Shown here in pieces: positions 1 to 10,449 of a stretch of 64,000 nt of DNA; positions within the stretch are counted from its first letter, which is position 1; every line of letters starts with the position of its first letter. The stretch comes from Massilia rubra. GTDB lineage: Bacteria; Pseudomonadota; Gammaproteobacteria; Burkholderiales; Burkholderiaceae_D. The stretch is taken from positions 124,001 to 188,000 of the forward strand of contig NZ_VUYU01000001.1 in NCBI RefSeq assembly GCF_011682065.1, in the 5' to 3' direction. The notes beneath the pieces were generated by a model, which worked only from the letters and a program-made list of their open reading frames with translations, was not told where the DNA came from and did no database searches. Made by a program: the position numbers and the translations under genes.

Positions 1-1153
1 TGGCCACCAGGTCGTTGCGCGGGAAGTTGGTCGGGGCCTTGGCGCCGGCGCTGCCGTACAAAATCTCGACCAGGGCGGGCAGGGTCGGGTTGGTGACGTA
101 GTCGGCGAACTGGCCGTCGGCCGCTGGCTTGCTGTGGTTGAAACGGTCCTTGTCTTTCAGGCCGATGACGACTTCATTGACCAGTGGCATGCCCAGGCGC
201 GATACCTGGACCCAGGCGCCGCCTTCTTTCGAGACGTCGGCGTCCGACTTCGGCGTGGGGTTGATCAGGCGGCCCTGGCGCAGGCTGGCCGTGGTCCAGG
301 CGCCGATGACCGGGTCGCCGGCGGTCGCGTTGAGCAGGCACGAGGTCGGCACTTCCATGCTCAGGGTGGTTACGTTCTTGTTGGCCAGGTCATCCTTCGC
401 GCCTTTTTCGGCGTTGGCGCTGAACTCGACGGCCGGGGCCTTGATGTTGATCAGGTCGAACGTTTCGCCGAGGTTGACGACGAACGGATCCTTGCGCTGG
501 CCGACGAACAGCTTGCCCGGCGCCGTGCAGCCGGGGATGGTGACGTTGTACAGGTGGCGGGCGGCGTAGGCGTCGTAGTTGGGAATCGACTTGTTGCCGA
601 TGTTGTCCAGCGGCTTGTCGAAGGTGGCGCCGCCACCGTCGGCATTGGCGACGACGGCGCGGGCGCCGCTGCGACGGTCGCCGCGCACCACGGTGACGGT
701 GAAGGTTTCGCGCACATTGGCGCCGGCGGCGTTGGCGTCGGCGATCGGGCCGCCGTTGATCACGAGCGGAATCGAGACTTTTTTACCGCCCACGGTCAGC
801 TGCGTATCTTTATTGGTATTCTTGAAGCGGAACTGGAAGGTGATGTCTTCCTTGGCATCGCCGTTATTATCGACATGGATTTCGTAGAGCGCGTCCGGGT
901 CCATCATGAAGTAATTCGGGCCGCCGTAGGCATCCTGCAGCGGCACATAATTGGCGATCAGCGTTGTAAAATCGCTGCGGCCGGCCTGGTAACTGCGGAA
1001 CATGTAAAAGTCGGTGGCATCGATCTTCGGATTGCGCGTGATGAAAGGCGCTTCCCGGTGGCTCGATGCGAATGCCGACGGCGCGAATGCGCAGGCCAGC
1101 AGGTTGCCTGCCAGTACCGCGCCGATGGTCGCCCGTAATCTCATCTGATTCAT
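1..1153 (-). CDS. DUF4331 family secreted protein (3' end outside window)
   Basis: The gene reads leftwards and runs off the window edge, so the C-terminus is missing. It starts at an ATG at 1153 behind a GAGGAGAGC ribosome-binding site. The first 30 or so residues form a signal peptide ending near AFA-SS. The mature N-terminus carries the family signature SSHREAPFITRNPKID followed by TDFYMF, which is diagnostic of DUF4331. The rest is beta-rich with polar loops and no membrane segment. Family members are exported proteins of about 450-550 residues with no settled biochemical role; they often sit in gene sets for extracytoplasmic or metal-related functions. No partner gene is visible on this side. 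Confidence 0.85.
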   Translation of the reverse strand, partial: MNQMRLRATIGAVLAGNLLACAFAPSAFASSHREAPFITRNPKIDATDFYMFRSYQAGRSDFTTLIANYVPLQDAYGGPNYFMMDPDALYEIHVDNNGDAKEDITFQFRFKNTNKDTQLTVGGKKVSIPLVINGGPIADANAAGANVRETFTVTVVRGDRRSGARAVVANADGGGATFDKPLDNIGNKSIPNYDAYAARHLYNVTIPGCTAPGKLFVGQRKDPFVVNLGETFDLINIKAPAVEFSANAEKGAKDDLANKNVTTLSMEVPTSCLLNATAGDPVIGAWTTASLRQGRLINPTPKSDADVSKEGGAWVQVSRLGMPLVNEVVIGLKDKDRFNHSKPAADGQFADYVTNPTLPALVEILYGSAGAKAPTNFPRNDLVA

Positions 1154-1273
1154 GTTGCTCTCCTCGTTATAGGTTTTCACACTGATGTGCATGCAGATAT
1201 ACGCGGCGGCTTCGTCGCCGGATTCACTTTATGCCAAATAAATCTTTATGAATGCAGTGTTAAGCTGAACCCC

Positions 1274-2263
1274 ATGAACAAAACAACCGAACCATTCCTG
1301 GCCGCCACTTTCATCAAAGAAATCGGGCGTGGCAAAAAAGGGGCGCGCAGCATGACGCGCGAAAACGCGCAGGCGCTGTACGGCGCGATGCTCGACGGCA
1401 GGGTGTCCGACCTGGAACTGGGCGGCATTTTGCTGGCGATGCGCATCAAGGGCGAGTCGGTGGACGAGATCGCCGGCTTCCTGGACGCGGCCGAGGCCTC
1501 GTTCGAGGCGCTGGTGGCGCCGGCGGGTGCGTACGCGCCGGTGCTCATTCCCACCTACAACGGTTCGCGCAAGATGGCCAACCTGACCCCGCTGCTGGCG
1601 CTGCTGCTGGCGCGCGAAGGCGTGCCGGTGCTGGTGCATGGCGTGAGCAGCGATCCGGGCAGGGTGACAAGCTTCGAAATTCTTCGTGAGATGGGATTCG
1701 AGGCGGCCGCTTCGGCAGGCGACGTGCAGGCCGCGTTCGCGGCGGGCAAGCCGGCTTTCATGCCGATCGAGACGCTGGCCCCGAAGATGGCGCAGTTGCT
1801 GTCGCTGCGCCGCATCCTGGGCGTGCGCAACTCGACGCATACCCTGGTCAAGATCTTGCAGCCGTTTGCCGGGCCGGCGCTGCGGCTGGTTTCGTACACG
1901 CATCCGGAATACCTGGAGATGCTGGGTGAATACTTCACGACCATTGCGCGCGAAGGGCGGGGCGACGCTTTCCTGATGCGCGGCACCGAAGGTGAAACCG
2001 TGGCCAACGCCAACCGGGCGCAGCAGATCGACTGGTTCCATGGCACACAGTGCACCATCCTGGTGCAGCGCGATGCACCAACGGATGACGTGGCGGAGGC
2101 CCCGGCCGAGCGCGATGCGGCCACCACGGCGGCCTGGATCGCCCGCGCGCTGGAGGGCAGCGTGGCCGTGCCCGCCTCGATCACCGAGCAAGTGGCACAG
2201 TGCTTGCTAGTTTCAAAGTCAATACAAGCAAACACGGGTGCGCATCATGGGGAACAAAGGTAA
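1274..2263 (+). CDS. ybiB: YbiB/TrpD2-type DNA-binding protein
   Basis: This 329-residue protein has the fold of anthranilate phosphoribosyltransferase (glycosyltransferase family 3). The helical N-terminal domain is about residues 1-75 (RENAQALYGAMLDGRVSD, LGGILLAMRIKGES) and the catalytic-like domain follows with NGSRKMANLTPLLALLLARE. The TrpD phosphate-binding glycine loop is changed, as in YbiB, which binds nucleic acid without phosphoribosyltransferase activity. The in-frame ATG at 1274 was preferred to the upstream 1187 codon because family alignment begins at MNKTTEPF. It overlaps the start of cobA by 17 bases, so the two are probably translated together. YbiB-CobA pairing is common in betaproteobacteria. 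Confidence 0.85.
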   Translation: MNKTTEPFLAATFIKEIGRGKKGARSMTRENAQALYGAMLDGRVSDLELGGILLAMRIKGESVDEIAGFLDAAEASFEALVAPAGAYAPVLIPTYNGSRKMANLTPLLALLLAREGVPVLVHGVSSDPGRVTSFEILREMGFEAAASAGDVQAAFAAGKPAFMPIETLAPKMAQLLSLRRILGVRNSTHTLVKILQPFAGPALRLVSYTHPEYLEMLGEYFTTIAREGRGDAFLMRGTEGETVANANRAQQIDWFHGTQCTILVQRDAPTDDVAEAPAERDAATTAAWIARALEGSVAVPASITEQVAQCLLVSKSIQANTGAHHGEQR

Positions 2264-3023
2264 GGTTTATCTGGTCGGGGCTGGTCCGGGCGATCCGGAG
2301 CTGTTGACCTTGAAGGCGGTGAAAGCGATCGGCACGGCCGACGTGCTGCTGGTGGACGACCTGGTCAACCTGGCGATCCTGGCGCATGCCGCGCCCTCGG
2401 CGCGCATCGTACCGGTGGGCAAGCGCGGCGGCTGCCGCTCGACCTCGCAGGACTTCATTGAACGGCTGATGGTGGCCGAAGCGCGGGCCGGACGGCAAGT
2501 GGTGCGGCTCAAGGGCGGCGACCCCTTCATTTTCGGGCGTGGCGGCGAAGAGCGCGCGCACCTGATGGCCGAAGGCATCGAGGTCGAGGTCATCAACGGC
2601 ATCAGCAGCGGGCTGGCGGCGCCCTCATCGATCGGCGTGCCGCTGACGCACCGCGACTGGAGCTCGGGCGCGATTTTCGTGACCGGCCACGAGCGTGGCG
2701 ACGAGGCGGGCAGCGCCCGCACGCCCGACTGGGCCTTGCTGGCGCAGACCGGGTTGACCCTGGTGATCTACATGGGCGTGGCGCGTTGCAGGCAGATCCA
2801 GGCGGCGCTGCTGGCCGGCGGCAAGGCCGGCAGCACGCCGGTGGCCGTGATCCAGTCGGCGACCGGGGCGGGGCAGACGCAACTGCTGACGACCCTGGCG
2901 GATTTGGCGGACGATCTGGCCGTGTCCGGCCTCGGCAGTCCCAGCATCATCGTGATTGGCGACGTGGTGCGCTGCGCCGACATCGCCGTCGAGCAACTCC
3001 AGGCCCACGCCCGACCGGCCTGA
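2247..3023 (+). CDS. cobA: Uroporphyrinogen-III C-methyltransferase (SUMT)
   Basis: The 258-residue enzyme transfers two methyl groups from SAM to uroporphyrinogen III to make precorrin-2, the entry to siroheme and cobalamin. Visible motifs are VGAGPGDPELLTLKA at the N-terminus, VRLKGGDPFIFGRGGEE near residue 85, and GISSGLAAPSSIGVPLTHRD near residue 120, all standard for SUMT. It is a stand-alone enzyme with no CysG dehydrogenase/chelatase domain. A GTG three codons upstream (2238) is an alternative start. It overlaps ybiB and is followed by a hairpin repeat rather than another gene, so it appears to end the transcription unit. Confidence 0.92.
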   Translation: MGNKGKVYLVGAGPGDPELLTLKAVKAIGTADVLLVDDLVNLAILAHAAPSARIVPVGKRGGCRSTSQDFIERLMVAEARAGRQVVRLKGGDPFIFGRGGEERAHLMAEGIEVEVINGISSGLAAPSSIGVPLTHRDWSSGAIFVTGHERGDEAGSARTPDWALLAQTGLTLVIYMGVARCRQIQAALLAGGKAGSTPVAVIQSATGAGQTQLLTTLADLADDLAVSGLGSPSIIVIGDVVRCADIAVEQLQAHARPA

Positions 3024-3066
3024 CTTTTCCTACGCTGTACAGAGTTTCACTCGCCCCACCAGCTTC

Positions 3067-3148
3067 AAACTCCTACAACCGGGGTCAGAGCTTTAACTTG
3101 CAACAAAAGTGTTGCAAGTTAAAGCTCTGACCCCGGTTGTAGGAGTTT
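3067..3148. repeat. Perfect 39-bp inverted repeat with 4-nt loop (REP-like)
   Basis: Arms 3067-3105 and 3110-3148 are exact reverse complements, separated only by AAAG. Each arm holds the core CCGGGGTCAGAGCTTTAAC. Such GGGGTCAGAGC cores recur in REP-like palindromes of this bacterial group, which are mobilised by Y1/RAYT-type transposases (recalled from general knowledge, not searched here). It sits between cobA and the flavoprotein gene and could act as a strong RNA hairpin in both directions, but it lacks a proper U-run. Confidence 0.9.
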
Positions 3149-3228
3149 CTACCGGTGGTTCGGGGACTTGGCCGGCCTGCGCGGTTTACAATGACGGTTT
3201 TAGTGATTAGCGGAAACCGGCATACGCC

Positions 3229-4437
3229 ATGGCAAAACAATTTGATGTAGCAGTGATCGGCGCGGGCGCGGCCGGGATGATGTGCGCGGCCGTCGCCGCC
3301 CAGCGCGGCAAACGGGTGGTGTTGATCGATCATGCGGAGAAACTTGCAGAGAAGATCAGGATTTCGGGTGGTGGACGTTGTAACTTCACCAATATGAATG
3401 CGACGCCGCAGAATTTTTTATCGGATAACCCGCATTTTTGCAAGAGCGCTTTGTCTCGGTATACCCCGCAGGATTTTCTGACCCTCGTTAAGAAACACCG
3501 CATCGGCTATCACGAGAAACATCGCGGCCAGCTGTTTTGTAATGAGTCGGCCGAGCAGATTATCCAGATGCTCAAGGCCGAGTGCGCCAGCGGGGATGTG
3601 ACCTGGCGCATGCCGTCCAAGGTCGAGTCGCTGGAAAAAACCGCCGAGGGCTTTTTCATCCTTACCGACAGCGGCGAGATCCTGGCCGACAGCGTCGTCA
3701 TCGCCACCGGCGGCTTGTCGATCCCGAAAATCGGCGCGACCGATTTCGGTTACCGCATCGCGGCCCAGTTCGACCTGAACATGGTCGAGCCGCGCCCGGG
3801 CCTGGTGCCGCTCACTTTCGACGGCCCCAGCTGGGAAGCCTTCGTTCCGCTGGCCGGCATCGCCCTCGAAGTCGAGGTGGAAACGGGCTCGAACAAGGGC
3901 AAGGGCAACAAGCGCGGCCATTTTCGCGAGGACTTGCTGTTCACCCACCGCGGCCTGTCGGGTCCGGCCATCCTGCAAATTTCCAGCTACTGGCAGCCGG
4001 GCACGCCGATCATCGTCAACCTGCTGCCCGAGATGGATGTGGCGCAGGAGCTGATCGACGGCAAGAGCACGCTCAAGAAGCAACTGGGCAACGTGGTCTC
4101 GCAGTGGCTGCCGGTGCGCCTGGCCGAGGTCTTGATCTCGGTGGCCGGCCTGACACCCGACGCGCGCCTGGCCGACTTGCCGGACGCAAAGCTGCGCAAG
4201 CTGGGCGACGCCATCAACCGCTGGGCCATCGTGCCGACCGGCTCGGAAGGCTACCGCAAGGCCGAGGTGACCCTGGGCGGCATCGATACGCGCGAGCTGT
4301 CGCAGCAATCGATGATGGCCAACAAGGTGCCGGGTTTGTATTTCATCGGCGAAGCGGTCGATGTGACCGGCTGGCTGGGCGGCTATAACTTCCAGTGGGC
4401 GTGGGCCTCGGGCGTGGCGGCCGGGCAGGCGGTGTGA
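3229..4437 (+). CDS. HI0933/YhiN-type FAD-dependent oxidoreductase
   Basis: A 402-residue flavoprotein. The N-terminal dinucleotide-binding loop is GAGAAGMMCAAVAAQRGKRV, followed by the family hallmark SGGGRCNFTN near residue 48 and an ATGG motif near residue 163. The C-terminus has the second FAD contact YFIGEAVDVTGWLGGYNFQWA with the ASG helix. The family (COG2081, including BaiN and YhiN) contains NAD(P)-dependent flavoproteins of mostly unknown substrate, so no reaction is assigned. The start ATG at 3229 directly precedes the Rossmann strand. The gene stands alone between the hairpin repeat and the rpsU promoter. Confidence 0.88.
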   Translation: MAKQFDVAVIGAGAAGMMCAAVAAQRGKRVVLIDHAEKLAEKIRISGGGRCNFTNMNATPQNFLSDNPHFCKSALSRYTPQDFLTLVKKHRIGYHEKHRGQLFCNESAEQIIQMLKAECASGDVTWRMPSKVESLEKTAEGFFILTDSGEILADSVVIATGGLSIPKIGATDFGYRIAAQFDLNMVEPRPGLVPLTFDGPSWEAFVPLAGIALEVEVETGSNKGKGNKRGHFREDLLFTHRGLSGPAILQISSYWQPGTPIIVNLLPEMDVAQELIDGKSTLKKQLGNVVSQWLPVRLAEVLISVAGLTPDARLADLPDAKLRKLGDAINRWAIVPTGSEGYRKAEVTLGGIDTRELSQQSMMANKVPGLYFIGEAVDVTGWLGGYNFQWAWASGVAAGQAV

Positions 4438-4493
4438 GCGGTTCCGTGACGGTGTTGTGAAACAGCAAAAGGAACAGGGGAAAAGCGAAAAGC

Positions 4494-4522
4494 TTCCACA
4501 GCGAGGGAAACGGTGCTATTAT
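4494..4522 (+). promoter_or_regulatory. Predicted sigma-70 promoter of rpsU
   Basis: TTCCAC (4494-4499) and TATTAT (4517-4522) are separated by 17 nt, and TGC directly before the -10 gives an extended -10 (TGCTATTAT). It lies about 35 nt before the rpsU start. The rpoD promoter in the same macrodomain has the same TGC extension. Confidence 0.6.
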
Positions 4523-4558
4523 CTCGTTCTTCCCTAAATCTAACGGTTTGATTTTTAC

Positions 4559-4771
4559 ATGACCACTATTCGCCTTAAAGAAAACGAGCCGTTCGAAGTC
4601 GCAATGCGTCGCTTCAAACGCACCATCGAAAAAACGGGTCTGCTGACCGAACTGCGCGCACGCGAGTTCTACGAAAAGCCAACGGCTGAGCGCAAGCGCA
4701 AGCTGGCAGCTGCCGTTAAGCGCCACTACAAGCGCATTCGCAGCCAGCAACTGCCTAAGAAATTATTCTAA
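4559..4771 (+). CDS. rpsU: 30S ribosomal protein S21
   Basis: A 70-residue basic protein matching bS21 over its whole length: [20 protein letters not shown] at the N-terminus, [16 protein letters not shown] and a Lys/Arg-rich tail. bS21 sits on the 30S platform near the anti-Shine-Dalgarno sequence and helps initiation. It is the first gene of the rpsU-yqeY-dnaG-rpoD order that couples translation, replication priming and the housekeeping sigma factor. The hairpin at 4844-4872 probably makes the short rpsU message more abundant than the downstream genes. Confidence 0.97.
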   Translation: MTTIRLKENEPFEVAMRRFKRTIEKTGLLTELRAREFYEKPTAERKRKLAAAVKRHYKRIRSQQLPKKLF

Positions 4772-4843
4772 GACTGTCCAGTCGAACCTGATCCGGTGAC
4801 GGCCAACAGCCTGTCCGGGTCATTGTTTTTACTGTAGTCGCAG

Positions 4844-4872
4844 ACCCGCTCCGGTTTACCGCAGCGGGTTTT
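4844..4872 (+). terminator. Hairpin with short U-run after rpsU
   Basis: ACCCGCT (4844-4850) pairs with AGCGGGT (4863-4869) around a 12-nt loop and is followed by TTTTG. It is a modest intrinsic terminator or attenuator that would partly separate rpsU from yqeY. Confidence 0.5.
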
Positions 4873-4932
4873 GCTATTTGGTTTTTGCTGTGTGTTACCT
4901 GATATTTATTCATTATTTAGACGAGGATTGCC

Positions 4933-5382
4933 ATGGGCTTGAAAGAACAAATTACCGACGATATGAAAGCGGCGATGCGCGCGAAAGAAGCGGCCAAGCT
5001 GCTGACGATCCGCCTGATCCTGGCCGAGATCAAGCGCCGCGAAGTCGACGAGCGCATCGAACTCGACGATGAACAAACCCAGGCGATCATCGAAAAAATG
5101 ATCAAGCAGCGCAAGGATTCGATCAGCCAGTTTGAAGATGGCAATCGCCAGGACCTGGCCGATATCGAAAAGGCCGAACTGGTCATCCTCGCCGCCTACA
5201 TGCCGGCCGGCCTGTCGGAAGAAGAAATCGCCGCCGAAGTCGCCGCCGCCGTGAGCGCCTCCGGCGCCACCGGTCCGCAGGACATGGGCAAGGTCATGGG
5301 CTTGCTCAAGGCAAAATTGCCAAAAGGCACCGACATGGGCATCGTGTCGGGCTTGATCAAGAAGGCGCTCGCGCCGGCCTGA
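4933..5382 (+). CDS. GatB/YqeY domain protein
   Basis: A 149-residue all-helical protein of the YqeY family, related to the C-terminal tRNA-binding tail of GatB. Signature stretches are LKEQITDDMKAAMRAKE at the start, LTIRLILAEIKRREVDER, a central MIKQRKDSI, and QDMGKVMGLLKAKL near the C-terminus. The start ATG at 4933 follows GAGGA at good spacing. YqeY is thought to act in tRNA-linked processes, but its exact reaction is not known. Its place between rpsU and dnaG is the usual betaproteobacterial arrangement. Confidence 0.92.
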   Translation: MGLKEQITDDMKAAMRAKEAAKLLTIRLILAEIKRREVDERIELDDEQTQAIIEKMIKQRKDSISQFEDGNRQDLADIEKAELVILAAYMPAGLSEEEIAAEVAAAVSASGATGPQDMGKVMGLLKAKLPKGTDMGIVSGLIKKALAPA

Positions 5383-5428
5383 TCGTCGTATGGCGCGTTG
5401 CGCGGAACGTTTTCGCGCAAGCCGCCCC

Positions 5429-5462
5429 GGCAAGCCGACAAGGCAAGCCGACAAGGCAAGCC
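5429..5462. repeat. 13-bp tandem repeat, 2.6 copies
   Basis: The unit GGCAAGCCGACAA occurs at 5429-5441 and 5442-5454, then a partial third copy at 5455-5462 and a degenerate one after it. It lies in the yqeY-dnaG intergenic gap and is followed by a small hairpin, CGCAGAT-CAA-ATCTGCG, at 5481-5497. Confidence 0.8.
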
Positions 5463-5546
5463 AGCAAGCCCGCGTCTTGTCGCAGATCAAATCTGCGGCG
5501 GGCGCGGCGGTATAGTCTGACCTGACACAAAGACTGTTCATCGCAC

Positions 5547-7331
5547 GTGATTCCACAATCCTTCCTTACCGATTTGCTCAACCGTATCGACATCGTCGAT
5601 GTGGTCGGCCGCTACGTCCAGCTGAAGAAGGGCGGGGCCAATTTCATGGGCCTGTGCCCGTTCCACAGCGAAAAATCCCCCAGTTTTACCGTCAGCCCGA
5701 CCAAGCAGTTTTACCATTGCTTCGGTTGCAGCGCGCATGGCAACGCGGTCGGTTTCCTGATCGAGTATTCGGGCATGGGCTTTATCGATGCCGTCAAGGA
5801 TCTGGCCCAGGGTGTGGGCATGGTCGTGCCCGACGCGGATGACAAGATTCCTCCGCTGCAACGCGCGGCCAACCAGGCCCAGGCGCTGGCCCTGACCGAG
5901 GCCATGACCCAGGCTTGCGATTACTATCGCGGCCAGTTACGCGGCGCCACGAATGCCATCGCCTACCTGAAAAACCGTGGCCTCACCGGCGAAGTGGCGG
6001 CCCGCTTCGGCATGGGCTACGCCCCGTCCGGCTGGGATAACTTGCGTACCGTGTTCCCCGATTACGAGGTGCTGGCGCTGGTCGAGTCCGGCCTGGTGAT
6101 CGACAAGGTCGACGAGGATGGCGGCAACAAGAAGCGTTATGACCGCTTTCGCGAGCGCATCATGTTCCCGATCCGCAATACCAAGGGCCAGGTAATCGGC
6201 TTCGGCGGGCGGGTGCTGGACCAGGGCGAACCGAAATACCTGAACTCGCCGGAAACCCCGCTGTTCCAGAAGGGCCTGGAACTGTACGGCCTGTACGAAG
6301 CGCGCCAGGCCATCCGCGACGCTGGCTACGTGCTGGTGACGGAAGGCTATATGGACGTGGTCGCCCTGGCCCAGCTCGGCTTTCCGCAAGCGGTGGCCAC
6401 CTTGGGCACGGCGTGTACCAGTACCCACGTGCAAAAGTTGCTGCGCCAGACCGACAGCGTGATTTTCAGTTTCGATGGCGACAAGGCCGGCCGCCGCGCC
6501 GCCCGCCGCGCGCTCGAAGCCTGCCTGCCGCAGGTGAGCGACAACAAGATCATCAAATTCCTGTTTTTGCCGTCCGAGCACGATCCGGACAGTTTCGTGC
6601 GCGAATTCGGCGCCGATGTATTCGAGCAAGAAATTCACGAAGCGATGCCGCTGTCGCAATTTTTGCTGCGTGAAGTGTCGGGCGAGCATGATCTTTCCAC
6701 CTCGGAAGGGCGCGCCCACGTCCAGTTCGACGCCAAGCCGCTGCTGCAATCGATGTCGCCCAGCTCGCTGCGCCTGCAGATCGTGCGCGGCCTGGCCAGC
6801 ATGACCGAGTCGAGCCCGGCCGAAATCGAGGCCCTGTTCGAGCTGTCCAAGCCGGTCTCGGTGGCGCGCCGCGCGCCGCCGCGCCAGGGCCGGCCGGAAC
6901 CGGTGGGGCTGGAATTGCAGATTTTGCGCCACCTGGTGGCCCATCCGCCGCTCAGCCTGGAGCTGGACGAGGCGGCGCTGGCCGCGTTCAACCATTTTGG
7001 CCCGGACGCGGCCGAGCGCCTGCTGTACCTGGTCGCCTGCGGCCAGGCACTGGGGCCGAACGGCGGCTTCGCGGCCTTGTCCCAGCATTTGAAGGATACC
7101 AGCAACGAATACGACGGCTTGATCGCCGAAATTGCCTCGGAGCCAGAATCGGATATCGACAGCGTGAAATTGTGGCTGGTCGGGGCTGTGAGGCAGATCA
7201 AACTTGCAGCGCTTAAACAGGAGTTGACCCAGTTGTTTTCCGCCGGCCTGACCTCAGATCAGGTGGGTGTGCGCTACCGCGAAATCATGGCCGAGCAGAA
7301 GCGGCTGGAGGATGAAGGGGGGCCGAGTTAG
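5547..7331 (+). CDS. dnaG: DNA primase
   Basis: A 594-residue primase that makes RNA primers at the replication fork with DnaB helicase. The N-terminal CHC2 zinc finger is visible as GLCPFHSEKSPSF and YHCFGCSAHGNAV (residues about 36-68). The catalytic core contains RIMFPI and VIGFGGRVL. The TOPRIM domain has VLVTEGYMDVVAL near residue 265 and FSFDGDKAGRRAA near residue 308. The C-terminal 150 residues form the DnaB-interaction domain. The start is GTG at 5547, the only one consistent with the family N-terminus IPQSFLTDLLNRIDIVDVV. A TATAGT at 5511-5516 may be a -10 element of a local promoter. Confidence 0.97.
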   Translation: MIPQSFLTDLLNRIDIVDVVGRYVQLKKGGANFMGLCPFHSEKSPSFTVSPTKQFYHCFGCSAHGNAVGFLIEYSGMGFIDAVKDLAQGVGMVVPDADDKIPPLQRAANQAQALALTEAMTQACDYYRGQLRGATNAIAYLKNRGLTGEVAARFGMGYAPSGWDNLRTVFPDYEVLALVESGLVIDKVDEDGGNKKRYDRFRERIMFPIRNTKGQVIGFGGRVLDQGEPKYLNSPETPLFQKGLELYGLYEARQAIRDAGYVLVTEGYMDVVALAQLGFPQAVATLGTACTSTHVQKLLRQTDSVIFSFDGDKAGRRAARRALEACLPQVSDNKIIKFLFLPSEHDPDSFVREFGADVFEQEIHEAMPLSQFLLREVSGEHDLSTSEGRAHVQFDAKPLLQSMSPSSLRLQIVRGLASMTESSPAEIEALFELSKPVSVARRAPPRQGRPEPVGLELQILRHLVAHPPLSLELDEAALAAFNHFGPDAAERLLYLVACGQALGPNGGFAALSQHLKDTSNEYDGLIAEIASEPESDIDSVKLWLVGAVRQIKLAALKQELTQLFSAGLTSDQVGVRYREIMAEQKRLEDEGGPS

Positions 7332-7400
7332 ACCCCGCGCAAAGCATGAAATCGGAGGCCCGCACAGGGGGCGTTTGGCACTGGAAAAAGACGGACTGCG

Positions 7401-7409
7401 TGCTATAAT
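7401..7409 (+). promoter_or_regulatory. Extended -10 promoter upstream of rpoD
   Basis: TGCTATAAT is a consensus extended -10 element. No good -35 lies at 16-18 nt; a TTGGCA upstream is 23 nt away, too far. Transcription would begin near 7416, about 360 nt before the rpoD start codon. Confidence 0.6.
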
Positions 7410-7415
7410 AAAACG

Positions 7416-7777
7416 ATAAGTGTTGTGTTCGCAGAAATTTTTTCGTTGTCCGTAAGTTGTATTTCTTTCAGTGAGTTAGGCTCTTGATCGGCGCAAAGAG
7501 GGTGGGCGTCGGCGGCCAGGGCCAGCTTTGGTTGCGACGGCGTTGCGCTGTCGGGGGCAAACATCGGTTTGCTTTTCAGCCACACACGGCTCGCGCCTCC
7601 AACCGCCGTTGTATGCAGTAGACTACTGCCGAAATCGCGCGGGTCGTGCCCGTAAGGTGATGTAAAGGTGTTATGAGTGCAGCAATGCCGGAGGGGTCTG
7701 CGAAGGCCGGTCCGGGGACGTAGGGCCGAAAAGGCCGGCAACAAACTTTATCTTAATCCACCATAAAGCTAGTCGTT
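7416..7777 (+). other. Long untranslated leader of rpoD
   Basis: The gap between dnaG and rpoD is about 446 bp. No convincing coding region is seen in it. It holds GC-rich complementary blocks, for example GGCCGG/CCGGC runs between 7704 and 7740, that could fold close to the rpoD ribosome-binding region. I recognise no known RNA family in it: the conserved cores of RNase P RNA, tmRNA or 6S RNA are not visible. Confidence 0.4.
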
Positions 7778-10054
<2,277 letters not shown>

Positions 10055-10170
10055 GCCTTGACGGGCTGATACGAAAAGCCATATCCTCACGCCACTTTGT
10101 GACGGGAGGAATTGGTGATGGCGGGCTCCCTGCCGCACCGATGCCGGGGCTGTATTCCAAGCACGACAGT

Positions 10171-10216
10171 GGGGACCTCGAAAATGACGCCGCGCAGTAG
10201 GTTTTTCGAGGTCCCC
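10171..10216. repeat. 14-bp inverted repeat between rpoD and the tRNA
   Basis: GGGGACCTCGAAAA (10171-10184) is the exact reverse complement of 10203-10216, with an 18-nt loop. The stem could stop rpoD transcription, but the stretch after it is AGATATTC, not a U-run, so a terminator role is uncertain. Confidence 0.75.
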
Positions 10217-10236
10217 AGATATTCAGTACAAATTTT

Positions 10237-10313
10237 GGGCCTGTAGCTCAGTTGGTTAGAGCAGAGGACTCATAATCCTTTGGTCGACGGTTCAAGTCCG
10301 TCCGGGCCTACCA
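10237..10313 (+). tRNA. tRNA with CAU anticodon, probably tRNA-Ile2 (lysidine type)
   Basis: A 77-nt cloverleaf with encoded CCA. The acceptor stem starts GGGCCTG, the D-arm contains AGCTCAGTTGGTTAGAGC, the anticodon stem-loop is GAGGA-CTCATAA-TCCTT, and the T-arm is GACGG-TTCAAGT-CCGTC. The acceptor has C4-G69 and C5-G68, which TilS uses to recognise tRNA-Ile2 for conversion of C34 to lysidine. Elongator tRNA-Met has the same anticodon and cannot be fully excluded. Initiator tRNA is excluded because position 1 pairs with position 72 (G-U) and the GGG/CCC anticodon-stem pairs are absent. Confidence 0.9.
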
Positions 10314-10325
10314 AACAGAAGAAGG

Positions 10326-10354
10326 GGGAGCAGCATCGGCTGTTCTCCCTTTTT
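10326..10354 (+). terminator. Intrinsic terminator after the tRNA
   Basis: GGGAG-CAGC (10326-10334) pairs with GCTG-TT-CTCCC (10339-10349) around an ATCG loop, followed directly by five T residues (10350-10354). Confidence 0.85.
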
Positions 10355-10449
10355 CGCTTTACTGGCGCCACATTTCTCCAACCCATCCTCTCAGCGCGTA
10401 CGGGCAGTATTTCGCACATATGACCGCCGCCCGTCAAAACGCATAACGC

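Noticed and set aside
5429-5462. CRISPR array
   Set aside because: The 13-bp units are directly adjacent without spacers. No other spaced repeats were seen in the window.
7375-7409. TTGGCA with TATAAT as a standard -35/-10 promoter before rpoD
   Set aside because: The spacer is 23 nt. Only the extended -10 is kept as evidence.
7416-7777. Known structured RNA (RNase P RNA, tmRNA, 6S RNA) in the rpoD leader
   Set aside because: The conserved core sequences of these RNAs are not visible.
10237-10313. Initiator tRNA-Met
   Set aside because: Initiator tRNAs have a 1:72 mismatch and three G-C pairs at the base of the anticodon stem; this tRNA has neither. Elongator tRNA-Met remains a lesser alternative to Ile2.
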